Source: Sanderia malayensis (Eukaryota > Cnidaria > Scyphozoa > Semaeostomeae > Pelagiidae). From it: a stretch of 64,000 nt of DNA. Positions within the stretch are counted from its first letter, which is position 1; each line of letters begins with the position of its first letter. Shown piece by piece: positions 1-9,860 of this stretch. The stretch spans positions 310,001 through 374,000 of the forward strand of contig RQOL01000392.1 in assembly GCA_013076295.1 (NCBI GenBank), given 5' to 3'. The position numbers and the translations under genes were made by a program. Under the pieces are notes generated by a model. It ran no database searches. It worked only from the letters and a program-made list of their open reading frames with translations, and was not told where the DNA came from.

Positions 1-210
1 TTTATAGGTCATGTGATACGGAAAGAAGAGTTGGAACAAATTGTAATGACAGGAAAGATTCAAGGCAAGAAAGCGAGAGGAAGGCAGATAAAAATGATGT
101 TACCATCCATGGCAAAGGATTATATGATGACAACAAATGGCATTCTACATGCGGCAAAATATCGAAGAAAAAAGGAAGACCATGACCACTTAAGCCCATG
201 ATGGTCATGG
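1..210 (+). pseudogene. 3' terminal fragment of a non-LTR retrotransposon reverse-transcriptase ORF
   Basis: The frame open from base 1 to the stop at 199-201 reads FIGHVIRKEELEQ then GKIQGKKARGRQ. In endonuclease/RT-type LINE polyproteins a GH.(I/V)R..LE....GK..GKR.RGR motif lies at the extreme C-terminus, after the thumb. Only about 65 codons are present, so this is the tail of an element beginning outside the window. The same frame keeps a further W-rich stretch after the TGA. It is not the same copy as the larger LINE downstream, whose C-terminal sequence differs. The family assignment rests on motif recall, not a search. Confidence 0.6.
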
Positions 211-1265
211 TACCTAGAGAGAGGCACATGCAGTGCTACTCGTACCTTCGATGCTTAGACGCACAGGTACCTCGATTAGCCGACCAAGCTACTGAAGAGT
301 CAATCTGCCATACAGAGCCAGATGCCTCAATATACCACCACGGCGAAAAAAAATCGATAGTTGATATGCCTTTCTGATATGCCGAGCGAGGAATCTACTG
401 CGCTCAAAGCTGGACATGTATCTAGCACCATTGATAGCGAAAGGCTATCGGGGTAGCAAAGCGACGTTTCTACAACAGACAGTCAATTGATCACTTCTTC
501 AGATAACGACTACATGCCATGAGCGTGAAATTTTTTTGACGGAGATAAAAAAAGTGATATACTGAAATTTCGCACATTTATAGGCATACACCGGGTGCAC
601 AAGGAAAAGTAGAGACATTTGCAGAGCTATTTCTCAACATCTTTACAACAGAAAGTTGGACTTATTTCCCAAACGCATTGTCCAAAGAGCAAACTTAAAG
701 CTTGGGGTATCTTAAAAACACATTAGATAATGTCTAGTAAAGTTAGATGTCCAAAAACCGAAATTGGCATCACCATGTTTCTTCAAACGTGTATATTATG
801 TTCTGGCGCACCCGGTAATTTCAATTATCTGACATTTGTCATCGCGCCAGCCGCATGTCTATGGCCTGATGGAAGTGTACCCACAGCTATTTGAGGGTAC
901 TTTTACATAAATAAAAATTCCTCCATTGGAAACCGTGGTTTGAGCGTGAATTGCAATTTTTGCGATTATTAGAGTTATTGACCAGGTCACGTGACCAAAA
1001 TATAAATATCGGCAAAATATAAAAAACTATATATCATTCGAAAGCTCTTCCAACGTAGAGCCTATAACAGAAATTTATTTTGACCTAAGATGAACAACAA
1101 AAAAGTTATGAACGATTAGGCCCAAAAATATTCCGGAAAATGACGTCATCAGTCATGTGACTTTGGGGCAATTTTCGGAAAGGTACCAAGTGTAATTTTG
1201 AAGCTTACCATCATATCTATCAGAATCAAGCGAGAAAACAAACATTAGGCACTTTGTTATATTGT
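211..1265. other. Non-coding stretch between two LINE fragments
   Basis: No coding exon is supported. At 976-987 there is a perfect 12-base palindrome around CACGTG. The run from about 1,000 to 1,200 (AAAAAGTTATGAACGATTAG and neighbours) has the look of transposon-derived non-coding sequence, but no boundaries or target duplications were found. Confidence 0.5.
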
Positions 1266-1268
1266 TAG

Positions 1269-3497
1269 ACTATATGCCCTGTCTACTTCTACAGAAAGAG
1301 GAAGATTAGAAAATGGACATGGAGAAGTCCAAACGGCGAAACCAGGAATGAGATCAACTATATTTTGGCAAACAAGAACATGATCCAGAATGTTAATGTC
1401 ATCAAAAGAGTAAACATCGGCAGTGATCACAGAATGGTTAGAAGCAGGATCAAAATGAATACAAGACTGGAACGAATGAAAATGATGAGGCCAAAAGGTG
1501 TGAAAGTAAACATGAATGCCCTGAAGCAAAAAGAGAATGAATTCCAAGTGAAGTTGCAAAACCGCTTCGAAACCTTGCAAGAAGACAGTTTGGAGGAAAT
1601 GGCCCTTAACATCGCAAAGACCATCAAGGAATGCGCCATGGAAACAGCTGGAAAAGAGAAAAGACAGCGAGAGGAGAAGCTGAAGCCTGAGACAAAAGAA
1701 CTTTTGAAAGAAAGAAGAGCAATGGCAAAGAAAGATCTGAATGACCGAGAAAGAACAGAGTACAATAAATTGTGTCAAACCATCAGGAAAAGATTGAGAA
1801 AAGACCTCAGAGAGCATAACACCATGCGAGTGAAGGAAGCCATCGAGAGTGGGAAAGGAATGACGAGAGCAAAAGAAAAAGAAGGCTGCAAGGTTCTTAT
1901 ACCAGCTTTACAAGAACGAGATGGAACTGTCATCACCAATAGAGAGAGAATTCCTGAAAGGTGCGCAGAATTCTATGAAACCCTATACGAAGATGCAGCC
2001 CAGAACATCAGAAAAGAAGAGGCAGAGGATGTACCACCGATCCTCGATAGTGAAATTGAGCATGCCATAAAATGTATGAAGAACAACAAAGCGCCTGGAG
2101 AAGATCAGATTGTGATTGAAATGCCCAAAGCCGGAGGTGAAGTGGTGAGATCAAAGCTGAGAACGCTCTTCAATAGAGTGCTGACTGAAGAAAAAGTGCC
2201 AAATGAGTGGAAAAATGCCATCATAACACTCATATTCAAGAAGGGAGACAAGAAGGATCTTGCTAACTATAGACCAATCAGTTTACTCTCCCAAGTCTAC
2301 AAACGCTTCATGAAGATCCTGAAGAACAAATTGAACAACACCCTGAGTGACCACCAACCACCGGAACAAGCTGCATACTGAAGAGGTCATTCTACCATCG
2401 ACCATCTGCAGTCAGTCGTGCAAATGCTCGAGAAAACCAATGAGTATAAAATGCCCATCTATATGGCGTTTGTAGACTATGAAAAAGCCTTCGATTCCAT
2501 CCTGCACAAGACTGTTATTGGGGCGCTAAAGCAACACAGCGTAGAGGAGAAATACATCAACATCCTGAAAGAGACATATGATGGAGGCACAGCTCAGGCT
2601 CGAAATGAATCACTGAGCCGAAAGTTCAAGACCATGAAGGGAGTTCGGCAAGGACACACCTTGTCACCAGTGATGTTCAAAGCAGCGTTGGAAAAAAAAT
2701 TCAGGAGAATGGAAATTGAAGTGGGAATTAAAATCAACGGAGAGAGGATGAACAACCTGAGATTTGCAGATGACATCATCTTGTTTGCAGAAAAGGAAGA
2801 ACATCTCAGCAAGCTGCTAAACGATCTGAACAAAGAAGGCCGAAAGGATGGAATGAAAATGAACAAAAAGAAAACCAAAATCATGTGCAATGGAATAGCA
2901 AAGAAGAGAAGAAGAAAAGGAATAATGATTGATGGAGAACAACTGGAGGAGGTGGATGAGTACAAGTACTTGGGAAGACTGCTAACATCAGGAAATGAGA
3001 TGGCGAAAGAAATAGACGAGAGAATAACATCTGCTTGGAAGAGATTTGGACAGTACAGCACGTTTATGAGAGATCAAAGAATGCCCTTGTGCCTGAAAAG
3101 AAAGATCACGAACACTGTCATACTACCATCAATGACTTATGGAGCTGAGACATGGTCACTTACTAACCACCAAAGAGAGAAACTGGCAGTCACTCAAAGG
3201 AGCATGGAAAGATCAATGATGGGTGTCACGAAAAGAGATAAGATCCGGAATGAAGACTTAAGATCGAGAACAAAGGTGAAGGATGTAATCGAGAAAGTGA
3301 TAGAAGCCAAAGGCAAGTTAGCAGGACATCTAGCCCGAATGAAAAACAACGAATGGGCAAAGAAAAAAACTGAGTGGATTTCGTGGGGCAAGAAAAGAGG
3401 GGGGGGGGGACCGAAAAGAAGATGGAGAGATGACATCGAGCAGAAGGCGGGCAGTACGTGGACGCAGAGAGCCCAAAACCGTGATGAATGGAGTTAG
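1269..3497 (+). pseudogene. Endonuclease/reverse-transcriptase ORF of a 5'-truncated LINE, one internal stop
   Basis: After a stop at 1266-1268 the frame gives the last part of an AP-type endonuclease: [13 protein letters not shown], then the SDHR motif that ends this fold. A basic linker follows, then the reverse transcriptase: [10 protein letters not shown], the NYRPISLL motif near 2,270, VDYEKAFDS near 2,470, GVRQGHTLSPVMF near 2,640 and the catalytic FADD box at 2,766-2,777. The thumb and C-terminal tail end at 3,497 in GHLARM...PKRRWRDDIE. A TGA at 2379-2381 splits the reading; the frame is the same on both sides and an Arg codon is expected there. All else is open, including a G9 run near 3,401. 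The upstream endonuclease and any ORF1 are missing. The architecture suggests an RTE-like clade. Confidence 0.85.
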
Positions 3498-3533
3498 ATG
3501 TGGAGGCCACCCGCCTGCAGTAGCGTGACAGGC

Positions 3534-3553
3534 TGATGATGATGATGATGATG
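3534..3553. repeat. (GAT)n microsatellite
   Basis: About seven perfect trinucleotide units directly after the LINE coding region; read as the 3' tail of that retrotransposon. Confidence 0.9.
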
Positions 3554-3617
3554 AATGTCAAAAGAGGTATTTGGAGAGTCAGAGTCTATCAACTTTCTTG
3601 CTTCTTCTTTTGCTTTA

Positions 3618-3655
3618 AAAATTTCAAAATGTAAACGACGATAAGAATGGACATG
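3618..3655. repeat. 38-bp inverted copy of sequence at 5543-5580
   Basis: This stretch is the exact reverse complement of 5543-5580. On the other side the same bases encode the end of a Gypsy-type Gag (EISKCKRR then stop). The surrounding bases do not match further, so a small piece of the Gag end was copied or left behind in opposite orientation about 1.9 kb away. Confidence 0.8.
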
Positions 3656-4122
3656 ATAAAAAACAGAGACAAATTCAGTTGACAAAATTCAGTTGACAAA
3701 TCCAAAATGACGAATCCTGTTATGAGACCCTTTATAAAAATATGCGAAGACATATTATTGCACTTTAAAATAAGTGTCGTAAAGGGCTCTAACGAGATTA
3801 TATAAATTAAAGAATATTATATTATAAAGAGATAAATTTCCGCTGGTGATGAGAAATGCCACCATAGCGAGGCTGCGTAAACAAAATTTGTAAAAAGTGA
3901 AGTAATGACTTTACTCACTGAATATTATACCGTCATGGGCAAAAGGTGTTAAAGCCAATGAAGATATGGCCATCCATGAAGAGAAACAGAATAGTACCCT
4001 AAAAGCAACCTGGGACATGGCCATCGGTTGCGCCCATTACGACAGAAGATGAAGATGAACACTTTAAATTATTCATAAGATAAAGGAAATATATGTAGCT
4101 CGAGTTTTAATTAAAATTGTCG
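3656..4122. other. Non-coding stretch
   Basis: No coding exon or complete element is recognised. There is a short tandem duplication around the motif TTCAGTTGACAAA near 3,674-3,705. Confidence 0.5.
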
Positions 4123-4218
4123 TAGAGTGGGTACGGCAGCCCACCAACTTAACGTTGGTACAGTGGGTACTGCCGCCCACCAACTAAGTTGTTGGTAGAG
4201 TGGGTACGGCAACCCACC
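4123..4218. repeat. Tandem repeat of a ~36-base, two-hairpin unit (2.6 copies)
   Basis: Copies lie at 4123-4158, 4159-4195 and 4196-4218 (partial). Each begins with TAGAGTGGGTACGG or a close variant. Each can fold twice: GTGGG...CCCAC around a GC-rich loop, then CCAAC...GTTGG around a short AT loop. The stems are conserved while loop bases vary between copies, which suggests the fold matters. The array sits just outside the Penelope-like element on the side of its 3' end. Confidence 0.8.
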
Positions 4219-4420
4219 ATTAAAAGATAGAAGGCAAACCTGTGTCTATCTCTGTTGAAAGTCTGAAAGAAGTCACTGATCTTAGCAGCACTAAGACTCT
4301 ACCGACATACTGAGTGCCGTACCCCACGTCTGGCGGTGGAAGTTCAAAGACAGAAACCACCCCACGACAATCCATGAAATTAAATTAAATAGCTACGACA
4401 TAAACAGTAAAAATTCATAA

Positions 4421-4451
4421 CGTTTCGCTGAATAACTGTCAGCATCCTCAG
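4421..4451 (-). ncRNA. Hammerhead-ribozyme-like motif of the Penelope-like element
   Basis: On the minus strand the segment reads CUGAGGA, then a helix GCUGA/UCAGC closing a 7-base loop, then GAAACG. CUGANGA-stem II-GAAA is the conserved hammerhead core, and such motifs are known in the terminal repeats of Penelope-like elements. Stem III would have to be very short and the base pair next to the core is imperfect, so self-cleavage is uncertain. Confidence 0.5.
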
Positions 4452-4581
4452 ATGACAAGAAGTAGACTAAATGCAATATTTATATTTTAGCAAACAAAGG
4501 CATAACCAAAAGAAAAGAATACAACCGTGAAATAGTTTAGAGGCAATATACAAACTAAAATGCAATGAAAAGCAAAGAAAA

Positions 4582-5520
4582 TTAAAATAGCTGTAGGGGA
4601 ATGCTAGACGTTTGATTGTTAAGGGAGGGGTGGTCACGTAGGATGAGAAGGCTTTCAAACAAAAGGAGATCAAACTCATTGGATGCTTTCTTTAAAATAG
4701 AAAAGTTGTCAAGAGTGGCCTCATGCCCAGAGGCAATAAGGTGGTCTAGTATGGCCGAGGAGGAAGACTTAACAGGTTGACCTGCTTTTCCTATTCCCAA
4801 ATGTTCCCGGCTGGGAGTGGCTAAATGGCGGGAGGTCTTCGCATAGTAACAGGCATTACAACCTGTGCACTTAAATTGATAAACAACCTGAGAACAAATG
4901 GAAACAGGAAAACGGTCTTTAAAATGAAAGAAAGACGAGATACGTTTAGAGGAGGAAAAAACGAAATGAAGTTTAATATACGGATAGGCTTCAGAAAAAA
5001 TCTTATTAAGTTGTTTACGTATTTGAAGAGAATGGAATCCTAAAAACGGGAGACAAACCAAAATTTTCTTATGTGGAACAGTATCTTTACAAATAGGTGG
5101 CTGATATAATTTATTAAGAAACATACGAATAGTATAGTCAATAAGTTGCAGAGGATAACCATTAAGACTAAGAAAACGTTTAATACGGGTAACTTCAATA
5201 TGAAATGTAGCATAAGATGAACAGATCCTATAGGCTCGCATCAACAAAACGGAGATAAGATTACGCTTAAATTTAAGGGAAGTGAGAGAATCAAAATGAG
5301 AATATAAGCCAGTAAAAGTCTTTTTTCTAAACAAACTAGTTTCAAAACCAAGGTCTAGGTGGGAAACAAAAACATCTAAAAAAGAGAGGGATCCAGAATT
5401 TTCAAGTTCAACTGTAAACTTGAGATTGGGGTGGATATTGTTAAGATAATTATGGAACTGATGAATTTGCTCATGAGACTTAAATAAACAATTAGTGTTA
5501 TGGAATTTTTACTGTTTATG
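4582..5520 (-). pseudogene. Penelope-like RT thumb and GIY-YIG endonuclease (3' part of ORF)
   Basis: Read leftwards from about 5,520 the frame stays open to a stop at 4,582, roughly 310 codons. It begins in the RT-to-thumb segment (NYLNNIHPNLKFTVE, SLSFLDVFV, FRKKTFTGLYSHFDS), a pattern specific to Penelope-like elements. Then follow VVYQFKCTGCNACYYAKT and RHLATPSREHLG, matching the GIY-YIG nuclease with its Cys pair, the nuclease tyrosine and Arg of the RHL..R..EH block. The usual YIG(E/K)T is YYAKT here, so one glycine position is substituted. There is no AUG at the start because the 5' part is missing; the first codons are simply those after an in-frame stop inside the terminal repeat. 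Confidence 0.85.
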
Positions 5521-5545
5521 TCGTAGCTATTTAATTTAATTTCAT

Positions 5546-6190
5546 GTCCATTCTTATCGTCGTTTACATTTTGAAATTTCTACATGCAATTCGCTTCCCA
5601 CCTGGTATTTCAATTGGTCTTTTGCTTTAATTTTTCTTGCAAATGAGATCAATGTGGCTAAATCCTGTTCTTTTTCAAGAGCATTTTCGAGGATACTTGT
5701 AATGTTGGTTCCTATTATCATTTTGTCTCTGATTAGGGTTTTATGAACAAGGTCATTCTCAGTGCAGCCAGTATTGGCACATTTAAATGCACATTTATTT
5801 GCATGTCGATATACTTTATTGATAAAAACGTCAATTTCCTCTCCTGGTTCTTGTCTGAGTTGGTGAAATTGGTAATGAAGTGATACCTGATTCTGGTAGG
5901 TTTGTACCTGTCATGTAGCTTTTTTGCCCTCGTTTCAAAATCAGCAGCTTTTATTTCGACAATACCCTGGCTGTATTCAGATTTCAGATCCAATTTTAGT
6001 CGTTCGCCTTGAAAACACACATTCAGAATGTTTTGGACTTCCTTTGTGCGTCCGTTGCGTCGTCTTTTAACTCGCTTATAGCTGGCACTTCGTATTACAT
6101 CTCCCACGATTTGATAAAGTCGGTAAATGCTTGTAGTAGACTTCCATCGTGCTCTGATGGGTCAAAGTGCCCATATACAGAATAAGGACA
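5546..6190 (-). pseudogene. Gypsy-type (Ty3-like) Gag remnant, multiple frame breaks
   Basis: Minus-strand reading from about 6,190 gives FDPSEHDGSLLQAFTDFI, then ADFETRAKKLHDRYKP, then LRQEPGEEIDVFINKVYRH and LVHKTLIRDKMIIGTN, ending EISKCKRR and a stop near 5,560. The order F.....W...F..FI, R..F....Q.PGE....F...L and D.(L/I)RD..I.G is the Ty3/Gypsy Gag (Retrotrans_gag) pattern. The pieces lie in different frames: at least one single-base slip occurs near 5,868 and stops occur near 6,080 and 6,010. No LTR, protease or RT was found with it, so it is an isolated fragment. Confidence 0.7.
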
Positions 6191-6691
6191 AATAGCAAAA
6201 TAAGGACATTATAGGGATTAAGGTAATTAGCACTCAGGTTGCCGTGTATATGGTCTCCTTTGCAAGGTCTGCCTTATTCGTTTCACACGTAAGGATGAAA
6301 AAGCCCGGCCAATAAAATAAGGGGTGCTCTCGAGGATCCTATATTTTAAGGCAGCATTTTTTTCTCTTTGATCCCTGTCATCAGAGATTAGCACCGCCTC
6401 AATTTCACAACAACGCGAATCATTGTACGCGGTTTATTCAAACTTTTTCTTGATTAATAACTAAGGCCATATGGAAATTTCTCTGTTTATCTGTTTATGA
6501 AAATATAATTATGTCGGAGGAAGATTTTTTTTGCTATTAATGTCTGTATATCTGCTGGAGCAAAATCGCCAGCGTACACTAAAAAGAGTAATGCATTTTG
6601 CTGGAGCCTATTTTCCGAAGCTTTAGGCATTTTTTTCACATGCAGACAACCTTTGGATAACCATACGTCTAAAGCTTGCCGTTTTAAAGTA
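6191..6691. other. Non-coding stretch, AT-rich
   Basis: No coding exon is supported. The bases up to the Helitron 3' terminus at 6692 look like ordinary intergenic or decayed repeat sequence. Confidence 0.4.
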
Positions 6692-6982
6692 CTAGCCCTG
6701 GTACCCGTCGACGCCAGGTTGAGTCGGCGAATGGCCTTTATTTAAGTAGATACTTTGTCAGGAAAAAATTAGCTCACGTACATGCCAGCCGATCGTACAT
6801 TTTTTATTCTGTTTCGGTATCCACTTCCTCAGCGCTCTGCGCCTCGCGATTTAGTATCGTCCATTTCCTCAGCGCTTCGCGCCTCTTCGCGCTATATTAA
6901 TGAAATGTGTACTTGGAATGAATATCAGATTTTAATTAACTTTTTTGAACTGTGTACTTCGAATTGAATCAAGAAACATGTA

Positions 6983-7856
6983 AAACTGAAGAACTTCTGG
7001 AGAACTGAACTATCTATTTATTTATCTATTTATTTATTTATCTATTTATGGAGAACTTCTCTTCAAACAAAAGAGAATTTTATGATTCCATTTGTCTCAA
7101 ATACAGATGGAGACTTAAGTTTTTGCCTTCTACGTGTGTTTGTGGCAAACCGTACAACGAGGATCATGCAATGACATGTCAGAAAGGTGGATACATCCAT
7201 CACCGTCATAATGAGATCAGAGACCTGTTCATAAAGCTTGCAGAAGAAATCTCAAATGACGTTGAATTTGAGCCACAACTTCAACCCTTGTCTGGTGAAC
7301 AACTTCCACCGTCAACAAATATTACTGATGAAGCTCGCTTGGATATCAGTGTTCGCAGTTTTTGGCAGACAGGTCAAAGAACCTTTTTTGATGTTCGGGT
7401 TTTTAACCCTTTTGCTCCTTCCTACCAGAACTAAAAAGTGCAGCGCTTGTTAATTGCAAATGAAAAAGAAAAGAAACGTTCCTACAGTCATCGCGTGATA
7501 CAGATAGAGCATGGCTCATTCACACCCTTAGTGTTTACCTCCCATGGCGTTTGTGGATGAGAAGCATAACGCTTCATATCGGAACTAACAATTAAATTGT
7601 CGGAAAAAGAAACATTTGTCAATCTGTTGTAACAAACTGGGTCCGTTCTAAATTATCTTTTCAACGGTCAGATCAGCCATCCTGTGCATTAGAGGTTCGA
7701 GGAACAGATGTGGTAGATTAATAAGTGACGTTGACAACATTCAAATAGCCAACATGTACAAAATTAAGTAAAAAATATAGAAGTAAATATAGTTCTTATA
7801 TCCTATTATATTATTAATTTTGATGTTTTAATGTTCTTTTTAAAAAAGAAAAAAAA
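6983..7856 (+). mobile_element. 5'-truncated LINE 3' end inserted in Helitron copy A
   Basis: The sequence AAGAAACATGTA occurs at both borders (6971-6982 and 7856-7867), reading as a 12-base target-site duplication. The right border follows an A-rich run, as expected for target-primed insertion. Just inside the left border, near 7,010-7,050, is a (TTTATCTA)n-like repeat. The coding piece lies in the same orientation as the A-rich tail. Confidence 0.75.
7048..7740 (+). pseudogene. C-terminal zinc motif and restriction-like endonuclease region of a LINE
   Basis: The open part (7048-7434, 128 codons) contains CVCGKPYNEDHAMTCQKGG, a C-x-C-x7-H-x4-C type knuckle, followed at once by RHNEIRD, then LDISVRS and FFDVRVFNPF. 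A Cys/His knuckle, R-H-N, and acidic (L/P)D and D/V strands make up the restriction-like endonuclease region found downstream of the RT in some LINE clades. After the stop the homology continues with slips and stops: HRVIQIEHGSFTPLVF, then FISELTIKLS, to about 7,740. The RT itself is absent. Clade not assigned. Confidence 0.65.
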
Positions 7857-8254
7857 AGAAACATGTATCCCACAACCACACAGATACAGACTGGTGATTT
7901 ATTTGACGTCACAATAGATCTGAGAAATCGAAAATTCCGTCACATTTTATTTCAACTACCCGTTACTTTTCTGGTTTTACTTTTTTAATTCTGAACGTTT
8001 TGTAAAACATTTTTCGCTGAGGACACTCCCAGATAAATTCCGGTTACATAGATACCCTTCATTTTGCGATCTGTCGAGTGGTTCTTGAGTTATAAGCGGA
8101 CATAGCCACAAACATACATACATACAAACAGTTCTGTTTTATATAGATAGAAGCCCTGGTACCCGTCGATGCCGGGTTGAGATTTCGGCGAATGGCCTTT
8201 ATTTAAGTAGATACTTTGTCAGGAAAAATTTAGCTCACGTACATGCCAGCCAAT

Positions 8255-8464
8255 CGTACATTTTTTACTTGCACGAAGACGTTTTATCTCAAGTCTTTCT
8301 GAACGCTCCTCAACACTTTCACTTATTTGCCTTTGACTGGCATGAAGTCTCATTGACTCAAGTCGTATTTGACATTCTTCCTCTGTTTCTATAGTTCTTG
8401 CAATTTTCTTTCTTTTCGCGCCAGTTGTTTCTCGACTAAGTAACCGCTTTCTTTTTTGAGGCAT
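8255..8464 (-). pseudogene. N-terminal fragment of a Helitron replicase/helicase ORF
   Basis: Starting at an ATG at 8462-8464 the protein reads MPQKRKRLLSRETT, then charged repeats built on (S/E)E..(E/S)RLE..RLRAS. Helitron proteins often begin with a basic segment followed by repeats of this kind (SAEQR..RLE..R). About 70 codons match; the last dozen before the stop are non-coding Helitron 3' sequence joined by a deletion. The Rep (HUH) and helicase domains are missing. Confidence 0.6.
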
Positions 8465-8820
8465 TTTATATGAATATCAGATTTTATTAATGAGCTGTGT
8501 GCTTTGAATGAATATTAGATTTTAATTAACTTTTTTGAACTGTGTACTTCGAATTGAATCAAGAAACATGTATCCCACAACCACACAGATACAGACTGGT
8601 GATTTATTTGACGTCACAATAGATCTGAGAAATCGACAACTCCGTCACATTTTATTTCAACTACTCGTTACTTTTCTGGTTTTACTTTTTTAATTCTGAA
8701 CGTTTTGTAAAACATTTTTCGCTGAGGACGCTCCCAGATAAATTCTGGTTACATAGATACCTTTCATTTTGCGATCTGTGGAGTGGTTCTTGGGTTATAA
8801 GCGGGCATAGCCACAAACAA

Positions 8821-8875
8821 ACATACATACATACATACATACATACATACATACATACATACATACTTACATACA
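8821..8875. repeat. (ACAT)n microsatellite
   Basis: About 13 units of ACAT, one interrupted by ACTT, inside the 5' region of Helitron copy B. Copies A and C have only three units at this spot, so the array has expanded in B. Confidence 0.95.
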
Positions 8876-9086
8876 AACAGTTCTGTTTTATATATAGAGA
8901 TGTCATTACTTCATGTGAATGAGGCTGAATTTAATCAAGCCTCGTTTTGAAGAAATTGCGGGAGTGCATCACAGACAAATTTCGAGAACAGCACCATAAT
9001 ATTGTTTGTGTGCTTTTATGCTATTAAAAATTAAATGCAAAAATATGATGAATCTAGTACGTAATCCAGTTACGTAGTGTTACGTA

Positions 9087-9592
9087 GGAAAAAATTAGCT
9101 CACGTACATGCCAGCCGATCGTACATTTTTTATTCTGTTTCGGTATCCACTTCCTCAACGCTCTGCCCTTCGCGATTTAGTATCGTCCATTTCCTCAGCG
9201 CTTCGCGCCTCTTCGCGCTATATTAATGAACTGTGTACTTGGAATGAATATCAGATTTTAATAAACTTTTTTGAACTGTGTACTTCGAATTGAATCAAGA
9301 AATATGTATCCCACAACCACACAGATACAGACTGGTGATTTATTTGACGTCACAATAGATCTGAGAAATCGACAATTCCGTCACATTTTATTTCAACTAC
9401 CCGTTACTTTTCTGGTTTTACTCTTTTAATTCTGAACGTTTTGTAAAACATTTTTCGCTGAGGACACTCCCAGATAAATTCCGGTTACATAGATACCTTT
9501 CATTTTGCGATCTGTCGAGTGGTTCTTGAGTTATAAGCGGACATAGCCACAAACATACATACATACAAACAGTTCTGTTTTATATATATCAA
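9087..9592 (-). mobile_element. Helitron-like copy C, 3'-truncated
   Basis: 9089-9590 matches copy A almost base for base outside the LINE insertion, including the repeated TTCCTCAGCGCT stretch. It lacks the terminal about 100 bases with the hairpin and CTAG end. It thus shows what copy A looked like before the LINE landed. Confidence 0.7.
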
Positions 9593-9860
9593 AGAAATTC
9601 AGAGAAAGCACAAGAGCGTTTGAATGTGTTCAGGGACGTAGGAAGCATTTTAAACTTGGGGGGGGGGGACAACACTTTAAGGGTACTTTCCACTACGTTG
9701 GATTTGCGAGTGAATACTGTGATACACAGCAAAAAATTGTGCGAAATTTCAATGGCAGAGTGTTTTCACTTCAGAACATAACCAAGCGAATATAAATCAG
9801 AATTGAAGTTCAACAAAAAGGGGTAAAATCAAAAATCTTCTGTCCAAGTAAATGTTCAGC

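Larger units (their letters stand above)
1269..3554 (+). mobile_element. 5'-truncated non-LTR retrotransposon with (GAT)n tail
   Basis: The element starts inside the endonuclease domain and ends, about 40 bases after the ORF stop, in a GAT microsatellite at 3534-3553. A trinucleotide tail instead of poly(A) is common in RTE-like LINEs. 5' truncation is the usual result of incomplete target-primed reverse transcription. No target-site duplication was found by eye. Confidence 0.75.
4373..5546 (-). mobile_element. Penelope-like element, 5'-truncated, with inverted terminal repeats
   Basis: A 49-50 base inverted repeat bounds the unit: 4373-4421 and 5497-5546 are reverse complements with one base of difference. 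Between them on the minus strand lies the 3' half of a Penelope-like ORF (RT thumb plus GIY-YIG endonuclease) and, past its stop, a hammerhead-like motif. Penelope-like elements characteristically carry LTR-like terminal copies, often inverted, with hammerhead motifs. The palm of the RT is absent, so this copy cannot move on its own. Confidence 0.8.
6692..8151 (-). mobile_element. Helitron-like non-autonomous copy A, interrupted by a LINE fragment
   Basis: Read on the minus strand the copy opens TCTATCTATATAAAAC at 8151 and closes at 6692-6695 in CTAG, preceded by a GC-rich inverted repeat around GTCGAC (CCTGG...CCAGG). A 5' TC, a 3' CTRR and a short 3' hairpin, with insertion between A and T and no TSD, are Helitron hallmarks. 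The base after CTAG is T on that strand. The 5' part (about 7868-8151) and 3' part (6692-6982) match copies B and C. The middle, 6983-7856, is a LINE piece flanked by a 12-base duplication. No Rep/helicase ORF remains. Confidence 0.75.
8152..8900 (-). mobile_element. Helitron-like copy B, retaining the start of the Helitron ORF
   Basis: Minus-strand 5' end at 8900 (TCTCTATATATAAAAC). The 3' end near 8152 has the same CCCGG/CCTGG...CCAGGG hairpin as copy A but lacks the final AG, and runs directly into the 5' TC of copy A, so the two lie head to tail. Unlike A and C, this copy keeps about 200 bases of coding sequence (8,260-8,464). Confidence 0.7.

Noticed and set aside
1257..1817. Open frame of 186 codons on the minus strand
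   Set aside because: It is the antisense shadow of the LINE reverse-transcriptase ORF; low-complexity Phe/Leu/Ser composition and no motif.
6782..6967. 61-codon frame found almost identically twice (also at 9108-9293)
   Set aside because: The repetition comes from the Helitron-like copies; the sequence is non-coding 3' Helitron DNA and has no protein motif.
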